Below the pieces are notes generated by a model. It had not been told where the DNA came from, made no database searches, and saw only the letters and a list, made by a program, of their open reading frames with translations. Shown piece after piece: positions 35,133 through 48,405 of a stretch of 64,000 nucleotides of DNA; the stretch's first letter is position 1, and each line of letters begins with the position of its first letter. Made by a program: the position numbers and the translations under genes. This DNA is from Cunninghamella blakesleeana (lineage: Eukaryota > Mucoromycota > Mucoromycetes > Mucorales > Cunninghamellaceae): positions 1 to 64,000 of the forward strand of contig JAFCIZ010000005.1 of assembly GCA_017871115.1 (NCBI GenBank). The letters are read 5' to 3'.

Positions 35133-38100
35133 TATTTCATCATTCACACCCTTCTCTAACTTATATATATATATTTATTCATTTTTTTTTCATGATACCA
35201 ATATGACATATAAATATACATATATCCATTTTTATCTCCTCCAATAACGATTTTTTTAAAAGCACCATTACACATTAATATGATGAATAGTTGTATTTTT
35301 ATTATTAATATTATTATTATCACAGTCATTTTTATTCTAACAATATACACATACAAGCACATAACTCTACTAAAAAAAAGAAGAAAAATTGTGTATGACT
35401 TTTTCCATGGTACAAACTTTTCTAAAAAGTAAAAAAATAAAAAATACTAAGCTTAAATTTCGGTCATCTTTTTTTATAGTAAAACCATGCTATTTCTTTG
35501 TTCAAGTACGTAAAATGAATTTTTTTAAATAGTATTCATCATGTTATATTTTCTCTGCTCGATTTAAAATAAAGTTGAATCATTTACATATAAAATAAAA
35601 ATAAAAAACTGATGAGTAAAGTAACTATAAAAGTTCACGTACTGATTATGACTTAAAGTTCATCAAGGATATTAGAAGGTTCAAATCTAAAAAAACGAGT
35701 TGACAAACAACCCTTTTTAATAATTTTACACATTTTTTTTCAACGGTAGTCAGTAAATTACATCTGTTTTAAATAAATTCATTGCATTCAAATACTCTAG
35801 AAAATATTAAATAATGCTTCAAATCAACTTTATTTCTTTTTTTTTTATTTTTGATTATAATCGCTGACGTGTCGATCTTTCACCTTACTTTTTTGAAAAA
35901 ATACTTTTTTTGAACATTTTTAAAAATTCACTTTCGCATAACAAGCATGTATTCTTCTCCAATGTTGTTTTGAATTTATAAAAATTCACAAAGCAATATA
36001 AGATTATAACATATTGAGATATATGTGGCAGTTTAATTCTTTTTGTTTTATTTAGTAATCCATTTTCATTATTTGGATAAAAAAAATTGCCAAAAATAGA
36101 AAGAGAAAAAAAGAGAATTTTCATTATTTAATCAGTAATGATTTTATCGTACACGATTGTTTATAATTTTTTTATTTTTTATTTACTATCTTACCGATTA
36201 CCAATAATATTATCTAAAACCGTGTAGAAGAAGTATTCATTCCAAAAATATTTTAAGAATAGTATTATGACAATATCTTTATTTGAGTAGGAGAAAATAC
36301 AGCAGTTATGCTATGGCACATCTAAGTTATAACCAGAATTTTTTTTACCATTTTTAGTAAGAAAAAATTTCAACATTTTATTAATAAAATTAAAAAAACA
36401 ATCCAATGCATTAATAAATGTGATGTTTAAAAATAAAAAGTACTGGATTGTTTTTATTTTTTTGCTAAAAAAAAAAATTAAAAATGGTTGATGGGAGGTT
36501 AATTTAGCTGGCGAGGGTATAAATTGCTCCATTAAAAGATATTTTTTATATTATGCTTGCAACTGTAATTTGACTGAGTTTTAATTTCGTTTATAATAAA
36601 TGTAAAATTGAATTATATATTCATAAAAAAGCAGAATAATGGACACAAAAGGTCGGAATCTCAAATTGAAAAATTGCACCAAAATTTTAAAAATTTTGGC
36701 TATAACTTAGATGCGCTATATTATAAATGATGTGAACCATCATATTTGCTAAATCTGAGAGTAATCATCAACATAAAATAAACCCATGAAGACAACTAAC
36801 TAGGAAAAAAAAATTTTTTTTTTGATTATTTGGTTTCTAGTCTACCTTCTATTCCCAATTTTATATGTATCTCAGATATTCTCATTTAGTTAAAAATATC
36901 ATTATTTTAGTACTATGTTTATTGAAATAAATATCTTGGTCCAGTTTCATAATAGAATCGGTTTATGTACATAGACCCCATTATCTGGTAATTCAACAGA
37001 TGTTTATGTCAAACCTGAAAAAATTGTTTAGCCGAATGTGGGATAAAATCTTACTTATATGAAACACATCCCCTTTTGTTCTATAAGATTAAAAGTGATA
37101 TTTGTCTCCTTCAATGCAAATATCTAATTACTGAGTATCAATTAAAAGAAAAAAAAAAGGATAGTAATGAGAGTTGTAATAATAAATGTTGATATCTGCT
37201 TAATTTATGTTTAAAATAAAAAAAAAAAAAAGCTTGTTATTTTTTAGTGGCTTTATAAATGTAAAATACCTACCACCATCATATGAACCACTAATATTGT
37301 CATCCTATTGTAACATTTACCATATACTATTTAAATATTTTTATTTTAAAAATAAAAAAAGTAAAGAAGAAAGGGGGTTTCTTTAAAAAAAAATGAATTG
37401 GGTTGCTATAGAAAAATATTTAGGTTTTTCGTTCCCGATTCATTTTAAAATTTATTAATTTTCATTTTAAACTTATATTAGTATACTGAAAAAAAAAAAG
37501 TATTGTATGGGGAATGATGCATGAAAAAGAAAATTTAATACAAAAAAAAAAAAAAAGAAAAGAAAATTCTAGGCTATTCTTTTTTTTTCTAATTTAACGT
37601 TGTTATATAATAGATGATTAGTAAAAAATAAACCGTAGTTTATATACATTAGTATATATAAATATCTCTAAATTAATCTGTTAATATTCAAAGTCATTGT
37701 ATGAGAACTTTCCTACCTACAGAGAGTAAGAACATTATTACTTTACCTCATTTTAATAAAAGCTAGTCTATCACTTGCGAAGAAAATTTAATATTTTTAA
37801 CTTGGAACTTAATATTTAATTTAATCAGTTAATATGATTCTTGAATTTTAATCAGCAAATATTCATGCTCATCATACATACATATGAAAAATTGATGTAC
37901 TTGTATGTTATTAATCTATTAAAATATTCAGTATGATTGGTTCATAATTATAAAACAAATAAATATTTAAATTGAAATAGTATAAATAAAATAATAGCAT
38001 ATATAAATCTTTTTCAACAATCACTTTATTATTATTTTATCGACGATCGCTTTTTTATTTATGTTTTTTCGTTTTTGTATTTATATGCCAAATATAGGCT

Positions 38101-38398
38101 ACATCATCTAAACCGTTTCAACTTTTATTATGTTTTTTTTAAAAAAAAAACCTATTATTACTACAATCAAATTAACTTATTTTAAATAATTATTATTTTC
38201 ATTACTCATATTAAATAAATTTCCTCTCTTTATTTTATTTTATTTTTTAATCAATGAACAATAATAATAAAAATACTAATAATAATAAAATATTAAGGGT
38301 AATATAATGAAGGGGATGATAATGGGGGGAGGAGAGAAAAACTTATATTTATTAAATATATATAAATTTGGAAAATAATGACTTTTTATTATTTTTTT
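35133..38398. other. Large intergenic region, possible relic DNA
   Basis: 3.27 kb without a supportable gene. Two minus-strand frames (35885-36124, 79 residues; 36311-36532, 73 residues) are Lys/Phe/Ile-rich and match nothing I know. The segment about 36630-36790 is less AT-biased and more complex than its surroundings, contains a self-complementary AAAATTTTAAAAATTTT, and could be a worn mobile-element fragment, but I found no terminal inverted repeats. A short inverted pair CAATCCA/TGGATTG sits at about 36400-36450. The last few hundred bases are the 3' flank of the kinase gene DAK. Confidence 0.5.
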
Positions 38399-39447
38399 TT
38401 ACGCAAGAGAATCCTTTATGACCTGTAAGATGATATCTAAGCCATAAGCTCCAGGATCAGGAATATTTGCGTTTTGTACATCATCATTAGATAAATAAGA
38501 AGACCTACCTAATTTAGCAATTTGTGTTTTAGTGGATAACATGCCTTGATGAGCAGCTTCAATAGCATGAATAAGTGAGTGAGGTTCCTTATGAAACGTT
38601 TCAACAAATGGGATAAGAGTATCCATCATGGTTCTATCACCTTGACGCGCCAATGTGTATGTTTGTAATGAATTTAGTGCATAGAGTGATGCTATATTTA
38701 AAAACAATTAAATATGGATATATACATTTCATTATTATAAATTCTTATCAGATTCTCTTTATTTGTTATTTATTTATTTATATATTATATTTACCTTTAG
38801 ACCATGCAGATAACGAAATAGATGATGATGGTATTGATGATGAATCATCATATTTATTTAACCCAGTTGCCAAGGCATTTAAATAAATGCAAAAAATAGC
38901 AGCAGCTGTACCACCAACCGAGTGATCTATTGTTTCTGCTAATGCTAAGATTGTTTTAGAATACGAGTAGAATGGATAATTATTTAAATTTTGTTGAATA
39001 GCTAAAATAAAACAAATCAATAGCAAAAATGATAATAAACGAATGAATAATCTCTAAATACCCCCTTTTATTATCTCATCCTTTTTTTTTTTATCATTAT
39101 CTACATCACATCTTTTTTTATATTTATTCTTTTTTATTTTTACCTTCGCCGGCGGTTTTTAAAGTTTGACCAAAATCACCATCACCAAGGATTGTATCAT
39201 ATTCCGTAACAGTATCCAAAAACGATTGATTCGATATTTTTTGAATCACATTATGAATTACGTTTCTAAATACTATGTTATCTATTTTAAAAAAAAAGAA
39301 TAAGCCCCAACAATTTTTTTTAAGGGGATTATATAGTCAGGAAAAGTAAAAAAAAAAATAACAAATATATATATATATATATATGAGAGTCATGCTTTGT
39401 TGTCCTACCATCTCTTTTCTTTTTTTCTTTTTTTTTTTTCTTTTTGT

Positions 39448-39478
<31 letters not shown>

Positions 39479-41128
39479 CCTAAAAAAAACCTAAAAAAAA
39501 CTCATTATTTTCTGTATCATTCTTACCTTCATGATGATCCTTAATTAAAAGAGTGTCTTGAATTATTGTTTCATCAATTTCTTCTTTTTCAGTAACATGA
39601 GGTGAAAACGAAGTTGCAAAAATAGAAGGCCAACCAGGCACTTGAACAGGATAATCCAATAACTTTAATATATCAACATTATCGTCATCAGTATGATCTA
39701 CCTTCTTTACCACACGAACCAAAGAGAGTGAGAACCCTAACATATTTAGACTTGTGACAAATGACCCTGATAAGACACGTTCCAGTTGTAAATACGGTAA
39801 CTTTGTGCAAATATAGTCTACAGTTTCTTTCACAATCACATTTAATTCCAAACTAGATGTACCACCATAATTATTGACTAATAAAATAACGGATTCTTTT
39901 TCTTCATGATTGTGATTAAAGGATAAATATTGATGGTCCTCGTCTTTTGGGTTAACTAATAATTCTAGCATGTGTGCTACTAATGGTTTGATGGTCATAC
40001 TATTTAATTTTTCCAATCCCGGCTCATTATGAATACCGATACCTAATTCCATTTCAGTAGGGCCTAAACTTTGTTGCTGTTGACCAGATGTATTTGTGCC
40101 AGGAACATGACAATGATTTAATGCAACGCCCAACGTAACACTATTTTGAACTATTTCATTTCCCACTTGCTTAATTTTTTCCAAAGACGCACTTGTAAAA
40201 AGAATAGGTAAAAAAAAAAAAAAGTATTACATATAAGAAAGAGTATTAGAATATTTAATTATTTTGTTATCAATTTATATTACCCTTGGGCAGCCAAAGC
40301 ACCACAAATTTTAGTTACAATAGCTACAGCAGCCATACCACGACGCCCGACTTTATTATTTTTTTGTTTACCAATAGCCACATCATCACCAACGATCAAC
40401 ATATCTACCTTGATTCCTTTAGCTTTTGCTTGTTCAACCGCTAATCCAAAATGCAAGCAGTCCCCAGTATAATTTTTGACAATGACTAATGTACCATGAG
40501 GTGATTGTACTTTTTCAATAGCTGATAAAACCTGACTTGCTGAAGGGGATGCAAAGACGTGTCCACATACAGCTGCTGATAACATGCCTTCTCCTACAAA
40601 AGCTTCAGAATCGGGTGAATGACCGGACCCTCTACATATAAATAAAATAAAATAAAATAATGATAATCAATATAGTATGACGCTTGATTATTTATTTTTT
40701 TAAATGTATAGAAAAAGGAAATGATACTTTACCCACCTGTAACCAAAGTCACCTGCTGTTTAGCTAGCTTTTGAATATTTGATGTATAAACAACTATTGT
40801 GATAATAAATATAGTTTGCATAAATTAATATATACTTGTTTAAAAATAAACTTTTTATATATTACCTTTTTGTTCAGGTAACCATCTTAAATGTGGATTA
40901 GCATAACATAAACCTTGAATACTATCTGCGACAATCTAATAGTTAAATATAATAACAAGAGTAACAATAATAATAATAATAATAATAAAAGGATATATTA
41001 ATATATGTAACTTTTTATTTCTATTATATTTAATAAAATAAACACGCTCTTTATTATAAGTCTTACAGAAGCCTGATCGTTTATAAAGTGTTTAACTGAT
41101 AATAGTAATAATAATAATAATAGTAGTA

Positions 41129-41164
<36 letters not shown>

Positions 41165-41257
41165 TATAACAATAAGTCCATCATATTTTTATTTTTAAAT
41201 ATTTTATTTTATTCTATATTATTTTAAATTAAAGAGTTCACCATTTTCTTGGGTCAT
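38399..41257 (-). CDS. DAK1: Dihydroxyacetone kinase (DAK)
   Basis: Nine exons: 41257-41242, 41095-41067, 40935-40866, 40793-40733, 40631-40284, 40191-39527, 39281-39144, 39001-38795 and 38691-38399, giving 608 residues. It phosphorylates dihydroxyacetone with ATP, feeding glycerol carbon into glycolysis and detoxifying dihydroxyacetone. The DhaK half shows IQGLCYANPHLRWLPEQ, the glycine loop VTGGGSGHSPDSEAFVGEGM (a spliced motif; family usually has GHEP), and the substrate-binding His229 in GIGIHNEPG. The DhaL half has the metal-binding LGDGDFGQTLKTAGE at about 428-442 and SVGGTAAAIFCIY, ending QVIKDSLA. First coding exons are only 16 and 29 bases; the exon 1 donor is GTGAAC, the weakest part of the model. 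It shares its upstream region with a divergent cyclin gene. Confidence 0.92.
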
Positions 41258-42202
41258 AATGATATAAAGTAAAAGAAAAAAAAAGGATATTTTAAAATTA
41301 AAATTTTAAAACTATAATATTTTATGGGAACTTTGGTGCCTAGCTGGTTTTTTAAACCCAGCTGATATAAACGAAATAAAAACTAGTTTAACCACTTTAA
41401 CTCATTAGTTAAAGTAGTCAAGATTTATATTCTAGTGGCGTTATAAATATAAACACAAATAAAATAAATAAATTTATCAAAGGTTTTTTTCGCCACATAT
41501 AAATAAAAACAAAATAAAAAAAAAAAGGTTTATTTTAAAGTGATACAGTTTAAAAAATCATTCATCATTTGCGCAGCATAAAATAGTATATACTCGACAG
41601 GTGATTATTAATTATTTTGGGGTAAAGAATAAAAGTAAAAAAGAGGGGGAGTAAGAGGCAAGTCCCCCAACTTCCCCTTTCACTATTAAAAAAAAAAAGG
41701 ATAAAGTCGTTTTTTTTTTTCATTTTTACTTTCTTTTTCTCTCTTTTTCTTTGTATATATAAATTTATTGTAAAAATTATAAAGAAAATAATCCCTTTTC
41801 CCTTAATTTTTTAAAATACCCTTATTTCCCCTATATATATATATATATATATATATATTTACATATACATATATACATAAATCATTGTAAAATCTCTTTG
41901 TTATATATTTTATTTTTAAAAAGGAAAAAAAAAAAAAAAGAATGATGATGTTTTAAATATTTTTTTTTTATATAAATTGAACATTTTATTTCAAAACGTA
42001 TTTATATTTAATTGAAACGTTTTGATAAAAAATTTCTATATAAATTTAAAAAAAAATAAATATATACATTTTTTATCTATTTTTCTTTTATTTATTATTA
42101 TTATTATTATTTATTTATTTATTTCATTAATATAAAGATTAAAATTCCTTACATTTTATTATTGTTGTAAATTATTAAAAAAATTATTATAAATTCAATA
42201 GA
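41258..42202. promoter_or_regulatory. Shared promoter of DAK and Pho85-type cyclin genes
   Basis: 945 bp between divergent genes. It contains inverted repeats AGCTGG/CCCAGCT at 41342-41363, ACTTTAACT/AGTTAAAGT with a 4-base loop at 41394-41415, and TCAAAACGT/ACGTTTTGA at 41991-42025. An AGGGGG...TCCCCC block lies at 41643-41667 with a further CCCCT at 41674, resembling stress-response (AGGGG) elements. A pyrimidine-rich tract is at 41720-41755 and a TA microsatellite at 41835-41858. Regulatory roles are inference. Confidence 0.5.
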
Positions 42203-43310
42203 ATGATTTCTACTTCAACTTCTTCTACTTCTTCTTCCACTTCTTCATTTCATTCAAAACCTATTACCATTATGGCTACTACAACTGTATTAAATCATCC
42301 CAATCATCATCACCATTTAAAACAACCTTTAACTATATCCATCCCTCCTCCTACTCACCCTGCTTTATACGGTCAAGAAAATAATAAAACAATGATGCCT
42401 TTCGATTTATGCCGTAGTAAAAAATTAGATTTAATAGATAGATTAGCTGGTAAAAGAATTAAATACAATAATAAGCATACATATATCAGTGTTTTATTTT
42501 TTTATTCATTTTTTATTTTATTTTAATTTTTACAAAAAAAAAACAGAAACTTCGGCAGATATCATTGATTCTATTTGGAAACCTCAACAACAACAACAAC
42601 AACTTAATGATGATAAACAAATTAAAGTAGTCTGCACAAAAGGATTTATTTATGAAATACTAAAACGTTCTAAAACAACCTATTCCAATTTACAAGTTTG
42701 TTTATTTTATTTATTTCGAGTTAAACATGTTGTTTTACTACATATGGCCAATCAGCAACAAAAACAAAGCAATAAAAGAATGGATGATATGATTTCTTGT
42801 GGCAGAAGAATGTTTTTAGCTTCTTTAATGGTGGCTTCAAAATATTTACAAGACAAAAACTATCGTAACAGAGCTTGGTCTCGAATCTCGGGATTATCAT
42901 TAAATGAAATTAATGCTGCTGAATTCACGTTTTTAAAATTAATTAATTATAATTTATATATCAGTAAAGAGACTTTTGATCAATGGTATTCTTTATTACA
43001 TACCTATTTACAAAAACCAAAATTACCTCATTTTTATCATTATACATCACTTCCTTCCCCTATGTCCCCTACTTCTCCATTATACCATTTACATCATCAT
43101 CACCCTATGATGTTGACCATCACTTCGTCATCTTCTCATTCACAACAACAGCACTATGTTTCTCCATCATCTCCATCTTTATGCTACCCTTCTCCTCCTT
43201 ATAATGATCATCCTTGTCATTCTCAATTTGGAAAGAAACGTTCTTTAGATCATGAAAATGTTTCTTCACAAAAAAAACGACAACATACCTCAACTTGTAA
43301 TAAAGTATAA
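42203..43310 (+). CDS. Pho85-type cyclin (Pcl1/2 family)
   Basis: Two exons, 42203-42449 and 42547-43310, giving 336 residues. The join gives LAETSADIIDSIW, the conserved start of the cyclin box. The box runs over about residues 84-230: GFIYEILKRSKTTYSNLQV, then RRMFLASLMVASKYLQDKNY, NRAWSRISGLSLNEIN and EFTFLKLINYNLYI, all typical of PCL cyclins that bind the Pho85 kinase. The N-terminal 80 residues are Ser/Thr/His-rich and the last 90 are Ser/Pro/His-rich, probably phospho-regulated. An insertion LLHMANQQQKQSNKRMDDM lies between the first helices. Which of the PCL functions (cell cycle, polarity or phosphate) it serves cannot be told. Divergent from DAK. Confidence 0.88.
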
Positions 43311-43485
43311 TTTTTTTTTTTCAATTGTATTTTTATCATTTTCTTTTTTATATATATGATATAAAAAAATTTAATAAAAAAAATTAATAAATATTTACTT
43401 GTATGAACTTTACTTGTATTACTATTATTATTATTCTAAAGTGTTTCAACAAAAGCATAAAATGAAACAATATATGTATTTCTAG

Positions 43486-43522
<37 letters not shown>

Positions 43523-45130
43523 CATGAAATAAGAAGAAAAATAGAAAGAAAAAAGAACGTCGGAGTAAAAAATCATCCATCATAAGATGAAATAAACCAG
43601 TGGCGAAAAAAAAAAAATGTTTCATATAATATGTAAATTAAATTACATACATAAAAGATGACCATACCTTTTTAACTATGTTTTAAGAATGCTAGATGAT
43701 AAAATAAGAAAATCTATACATTTATATTTCATCATATGAACCATCTTTCATCTAAAAAGTTACAGATAAGAAATATATATATATATATATATATTTGTAT
43801 ATATGTATTAATATGTATCATGTATACATATATATATATATATAAGCTGATATTAAAACATCTGCCTTTTTATTATTATTATTATTATTATTTTATTTAA
43901 TGACAAAAAAGTACCGGGGAAAGCGAACCTTTTTTCACTTTTTTTGCATAAATTGCTTTTTTTTTCTTTTTTTTTTAATAAATGTTCTATATATTCAATC
44001 GTTTTTATTGAATAAATAAATAAATAAAACTTACCTATATATATTTATTTTTTCAGCATTGATTTAAAAAAAAAAAGTGTAACCATTTATATTACGTAAA
44101 GGTAACCCTTATTTTCAAATTCACTAGGCTTTGATAAGCAAATAAATATATATCATAATACGTAATATTAATGACTATTTGTATCCAAGTACAATAAAAA
44201 AAAAAAAAAGCTTTATATAAATATAAATTTTTCGATAGATTAAAAAAAAAAACTGGGGTATTTACTTTTATTTCTTTCCAATTTTTTTTTCTTTCGCTTA
44301 TTTTCTTTTTTAAGATGGACGTCAAATGAAAAAAAAAAAAAAAAAAAAAATGGGATAAATTCTCCTGATGGAAGGTTTGTCTATAAACAGTAATCAACAT
44401 GATTTTGGAAATAATCTTTTTATCAATGGCTTCATGTACTACCAAAAGATAATATCCTTTAGATTATGCCTTTTTATTGGTAGGATAACCTTAATATCAA
44501 AATAATCAATCCAATCATATTCTATTGAACCCCACTTGTTCACAATCCATTTTTCGGTGATATGCTTTTTTTATTGTCCTCCAAAAATAAAAAATTACAC
44601 ACACTCACATATATATATATATATACACGTTGATTTGATAAGCAATATATATATAATATTCTTCTATGGAATCCCTTCATTTAATAAAAAATAGAATTGT
44701 ATGTAATTAGTATCATTTAAAAAATAAAATAAAAATTAAATAAGCTTCATCTTATATTGATAAAATCTTACTTGTTCGCCATCATCATTATCATCATCAT
44801 TCACGTTTTTTCTTTGCTTTTGTTATTTTTAAATGAGGTAATTGATAATCAAAGTATGTATTATTATTATAGTTAAGATTAAAGTCACTTGTAAAAAAAA
44901 ATTCATTGTCAGCAAAAAATTTAATCGATTATCGATTTTATAATTTACCATAGTGACTCCCGCTTTTATTCAACTTTTTCCCAGCTTTTTATTTTTTCTC
45001 TCTTCTTTCCTTTTTTTTTTTTTTTTAAAAAAAAAGCAAACACTTTCTTTTTTCTACTCTTTTTTTCTTTCTCTCTTTTTCTCTTTTTTACTATAACTTT
45101 TTATTTATTTTATTTTTTTAAAAATAAAAT
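43311..45130. other. Intergenic, microsatellite-rich
   Basis: 1.82 kb between two plus-strand genes. TA/AT microsatellites at 43490-43519, 43773-43793 and 43827-43843; a TTA repeat at 43873-43892; homopolymer A/T runs. A minus-strand frame at 44092-44445 is mostly homopolymer-encoded and rejected. A pyrimidine-rich block at 44997-45092, nearly 100 bp long, directly precedes the next gene and is probably its core promoter. Confidence 0.6.
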
Positions 45131-45163
45131 ATGACCATTGTCTTGAATACAAAACCATCAACT

Positions 45164-45198
<35 letters not shown>

Positions 45199-46294
45199 GA
45201 ATTATGCTGACAGTAACTCCACTCACTTATCAACTTCATCTGAATTGTTACAACCTAGGTAACAAATAACTTTTATTTTTTATATTTAAAATAAGAGTTG
45301 TCTATGTAAAAAATAACAATAATAGTAATAATAAAAAGAATAAAATAAATTATATATATACTATATCCATCTCACTCTCTATCTTTTTCTTTTTTTAATC
45401 TTTCCCTTTGGTATAGTGAGTATGAAATCCGCGTCTTGGGTATTGCAGAACAAGGTGCCAAATCGCGTGTTGAAACACAAATTAGACTTTGTCTTGAACT
45501 TGTGGATTCTATCCATGGTCATAAAGTAACTAATAAATGGTCTCACATAAGATTACCCGATACTATGCTTACATTGAAAAGAAGAAACAATGCTATTTTA
45601 CACAATAACAATATTAATAATACAGCTACGGCGATGCCTATATCAAAAAAAAGATCAACTTCAATCCATATGAATGAACCTTCTTTACCAAAAGATGAAT
45701 CTTCGGTTCTTTATCTTCATGCTTCGGTTATTTGTGAAAGTGATATTCATCGTAAAGTGAAAATGTGCCATCGTTGTGTTTGGCGCGAAGTAAGTCATGT
45801 TTTTTTTATAAAAAAAAAAAGATAAAAGAAAAATATGATACCATATTTTTTTTATTTTATTAAAAAAAAAAAAAAACGGATCATCATTTATCTATAAAAT
45901 AATATACCACGTTTTCATATTCTTTTAAAAAAAATTAACTGATCATATATTTATTTATTTATTTTCCTTTTTTTTTTATTAGTGGAAGCGTGCTGATCGT
46001 AAAAAAGCTGGCAAACGACTTGGAAATATGTTGTACGATGAAACAATGATGGAACAAGAAAGACAAAGAATTTTATTATTTAATAGCGATCCTTTAATCA
46101 GTTTTAATGAAGGGGAATGCATTTTACCAACCCGAATTACATGTTATTCTCGTCATCATGATGAACGTTTAGGTTTTAGGTAATGAATAGAAGAAATAAA
46201 AATAAATAAAGTTAGGAAAAAAAGAAAGAATAGAAAAAAATAAATATAAATATAAATAGAGTTTATATAAATATTTATATACTTATTTATATCC

Positions 46295-46332
<38 letters not shown>

Positions 46333-47672
46333 ATTATTATTACTATTGTTATTATAGAATCAAGTTTACATTAAGCGATTATCAAGGAAAGGTAGTTGCA
46401 AAGGGTGATACTCCTCCCGTCATGATAACAGATGATCATAAAAACTTATCAAAATTAGGTGATAAACGTAGACGTAGAAAAAGAAGAAAATCATCCACCG
46501 AAGCCATTATTAAAAAAGAAGCTTTACCTACACCTGAAGAAGACTCTTTGACTACATTTGAAGAGTCTAACAACAGTCCCCCTCCTTCTACTCCTTCCCA
46601 TGTTTCATCTTTAAACAATAGTAACAATGTAAATCAACAACAGCAATCATCCTCATCACTTTTTTTAAATCAAGATTTCATTACACCAATAGTAACAAAC
46701 AATGAGGAAAATAATAATAACTCATATTATTTAGATCCATCTTTATTTTTATCCACTCACTCATCCACCACACCTACAACCAACACATCATTACAAGATT
46801 TTCCTTTATTAATACCTTCTTTATGGCCATCTCCATCTTCTCCATCTTTTACTTCCACTACTGAACTTTCATCTCCTTTATCCTCTTCACCTTCATCTCC
46901 AATCACTTCATCTCATCCATCTTCCTTTTTAATTTCTCCTGAATTACAACAACATTATCAACAACAACAACATTCATTGCAAAGCTTATATGATATTGAA
47001 TCTTTAACCATGCTACCTCCTCCTATTACTTCTTTTTCTAATTCCTCTACCTCATCATCATCTATTACACCAATGATTGAAAAAATCATTCCCGACCATG
47101 CACCAATGACTGGTGGTACGGAAATCACAATTTTAGGTTCCAACTTTCAAAAAGGAATGACTTGTTATTTTGGTGATCAACCTGCTTTAACCACAACTTA
47201 TTGGAGTCCCTCCACTTTAGTTTGTGTTGTTCCTCCTTCCAACCATCAATTAGGTCCTGTTTTTATTACTCTAGGAAATAATAATAATAATCAACATCAT
47301 GATTCATTTGTGACCTGTTTATCTTCCACTCCTATTCTTTTTACTTATGATTCAACAAATACTACTATTACTACTAATACAACAGCATCAATAACAAATG
47401 AAAAAGGAATCACGGATAATGGAAATGAATCTTCTTCTACTTCTTCATCATTAGATAATATGGTAGTTTCTGACTTATCTTCTTTATTAACATCAACTGG
47501 TTTGACTTTACCTGACTGGAATGAAGAAGCTATACAAGCCTTAACTTGGCAGGTGTTAAATCTTAGCATGGCTACTAATTTAATAGATGCAAGACACATT
47601 GCTTTAAGGTTAATTGAATTACAGAAACATCAACATCAGCAACAACCTATGACAACAACGGATATATTATAA
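45131..47672 (+). CDS. Mga2/Spt23-like IPT/TIG transcription factor, short form
   Basis: Four exons, 45131-45258, 45417-45789, 45983-46179 and 46358-47672, giving 670 residues. Family members regulate lipid desaturation and hypoxic genes. The N-terminal half has the fungal Mga2/Spt23 DNA-binding region: EYEIRVLGIAEQGAKSRVETQI, LRLPDT-like strand, HRKVKMCHRCVWREWKRADRKKAGKR (a spliced motif), INEGECILP-like FNEGECILPTRITCYSRHH, and FRIKFTLSDYQGKVVAKG. A basic KRRRRKRRKSS follows. After a Ser/Pro/Asn-rich stretch an IPT domain occupies about 469-565 (PMIEKIIPDHAPMTGGTEI). The protein then ends after ~100 residues with a helical segment (WNEEAIQALTWQVLNLSMA). Ankyrin repeats and the membrane anchor of Mga2/Spt23 are absent, so it may be soluble and constitutively nuclear (inference). 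Confidence 0.87.
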
Positions 47673-48102
47673 AGTAACTTACTATTCATCTTCATCTTAA
47701 TATATCGTATTATCTGTATTATATACATATGATTTTTTTTCATGCTCTATTAATCTCTAGTTTTTTATTTTTTTATACCTTAATATATATATTTCTTTTT
47801 TTTTTTTCATATACATATTTTTTCCATCTATTTTTTTATATTTTCTTTTTGATTATCATGACTATATTATATATTTATATAATCTTAATTTTTTTTGTCA
47901 TCCATTAATTTAGATATTTTATGATAATTGAACTTTATATATATATATATATATATATGATCAAACATGTACAAAAATAATAAATAATAATAATTTTCAG
48001 ACTGATCATCCAATAAAATTGTATATATAAACCTTTTTTATTATTATTTTTATGATTTTTATGATTAACATTTTATTATTGATTGCCCAAAATAATATAT
48101 TA
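47673..48102. other. Convergent 3' flanks
   Basis: 430 bp between the stops of the IPT gene and LST8, AT-rich with a TA microsatellite at 47938-47957. No gene seen. Confidence 0.6.
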
Positions 48103-48326
48103 TCATGAATATCCTACAGATAAATCATTTAAAGCTACGCAAACTGCCGCTTTATTATGTCCATTATATTGTCGAATTGTTTCACCTTGAGATAATTCCC
48201 ATAATCTTGCCACATGGTCTGATGAAGCTAAAAAAAAAAAAAAAAAAAAAAAACAGAAAAAAAAGGAAAGGGCAAATGAGAAACGGGAAAAACCATATTT
48301 TTTTTTACCCAAATTTATTTTATCCC

Positions 48327-48405
<79 letters not shown>

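Noticed and set aside
44092..44445. 117-residue minus-strand frame
   Set aside because: Long Phe/Lys stretches from homopolymers and no recognisable domain.
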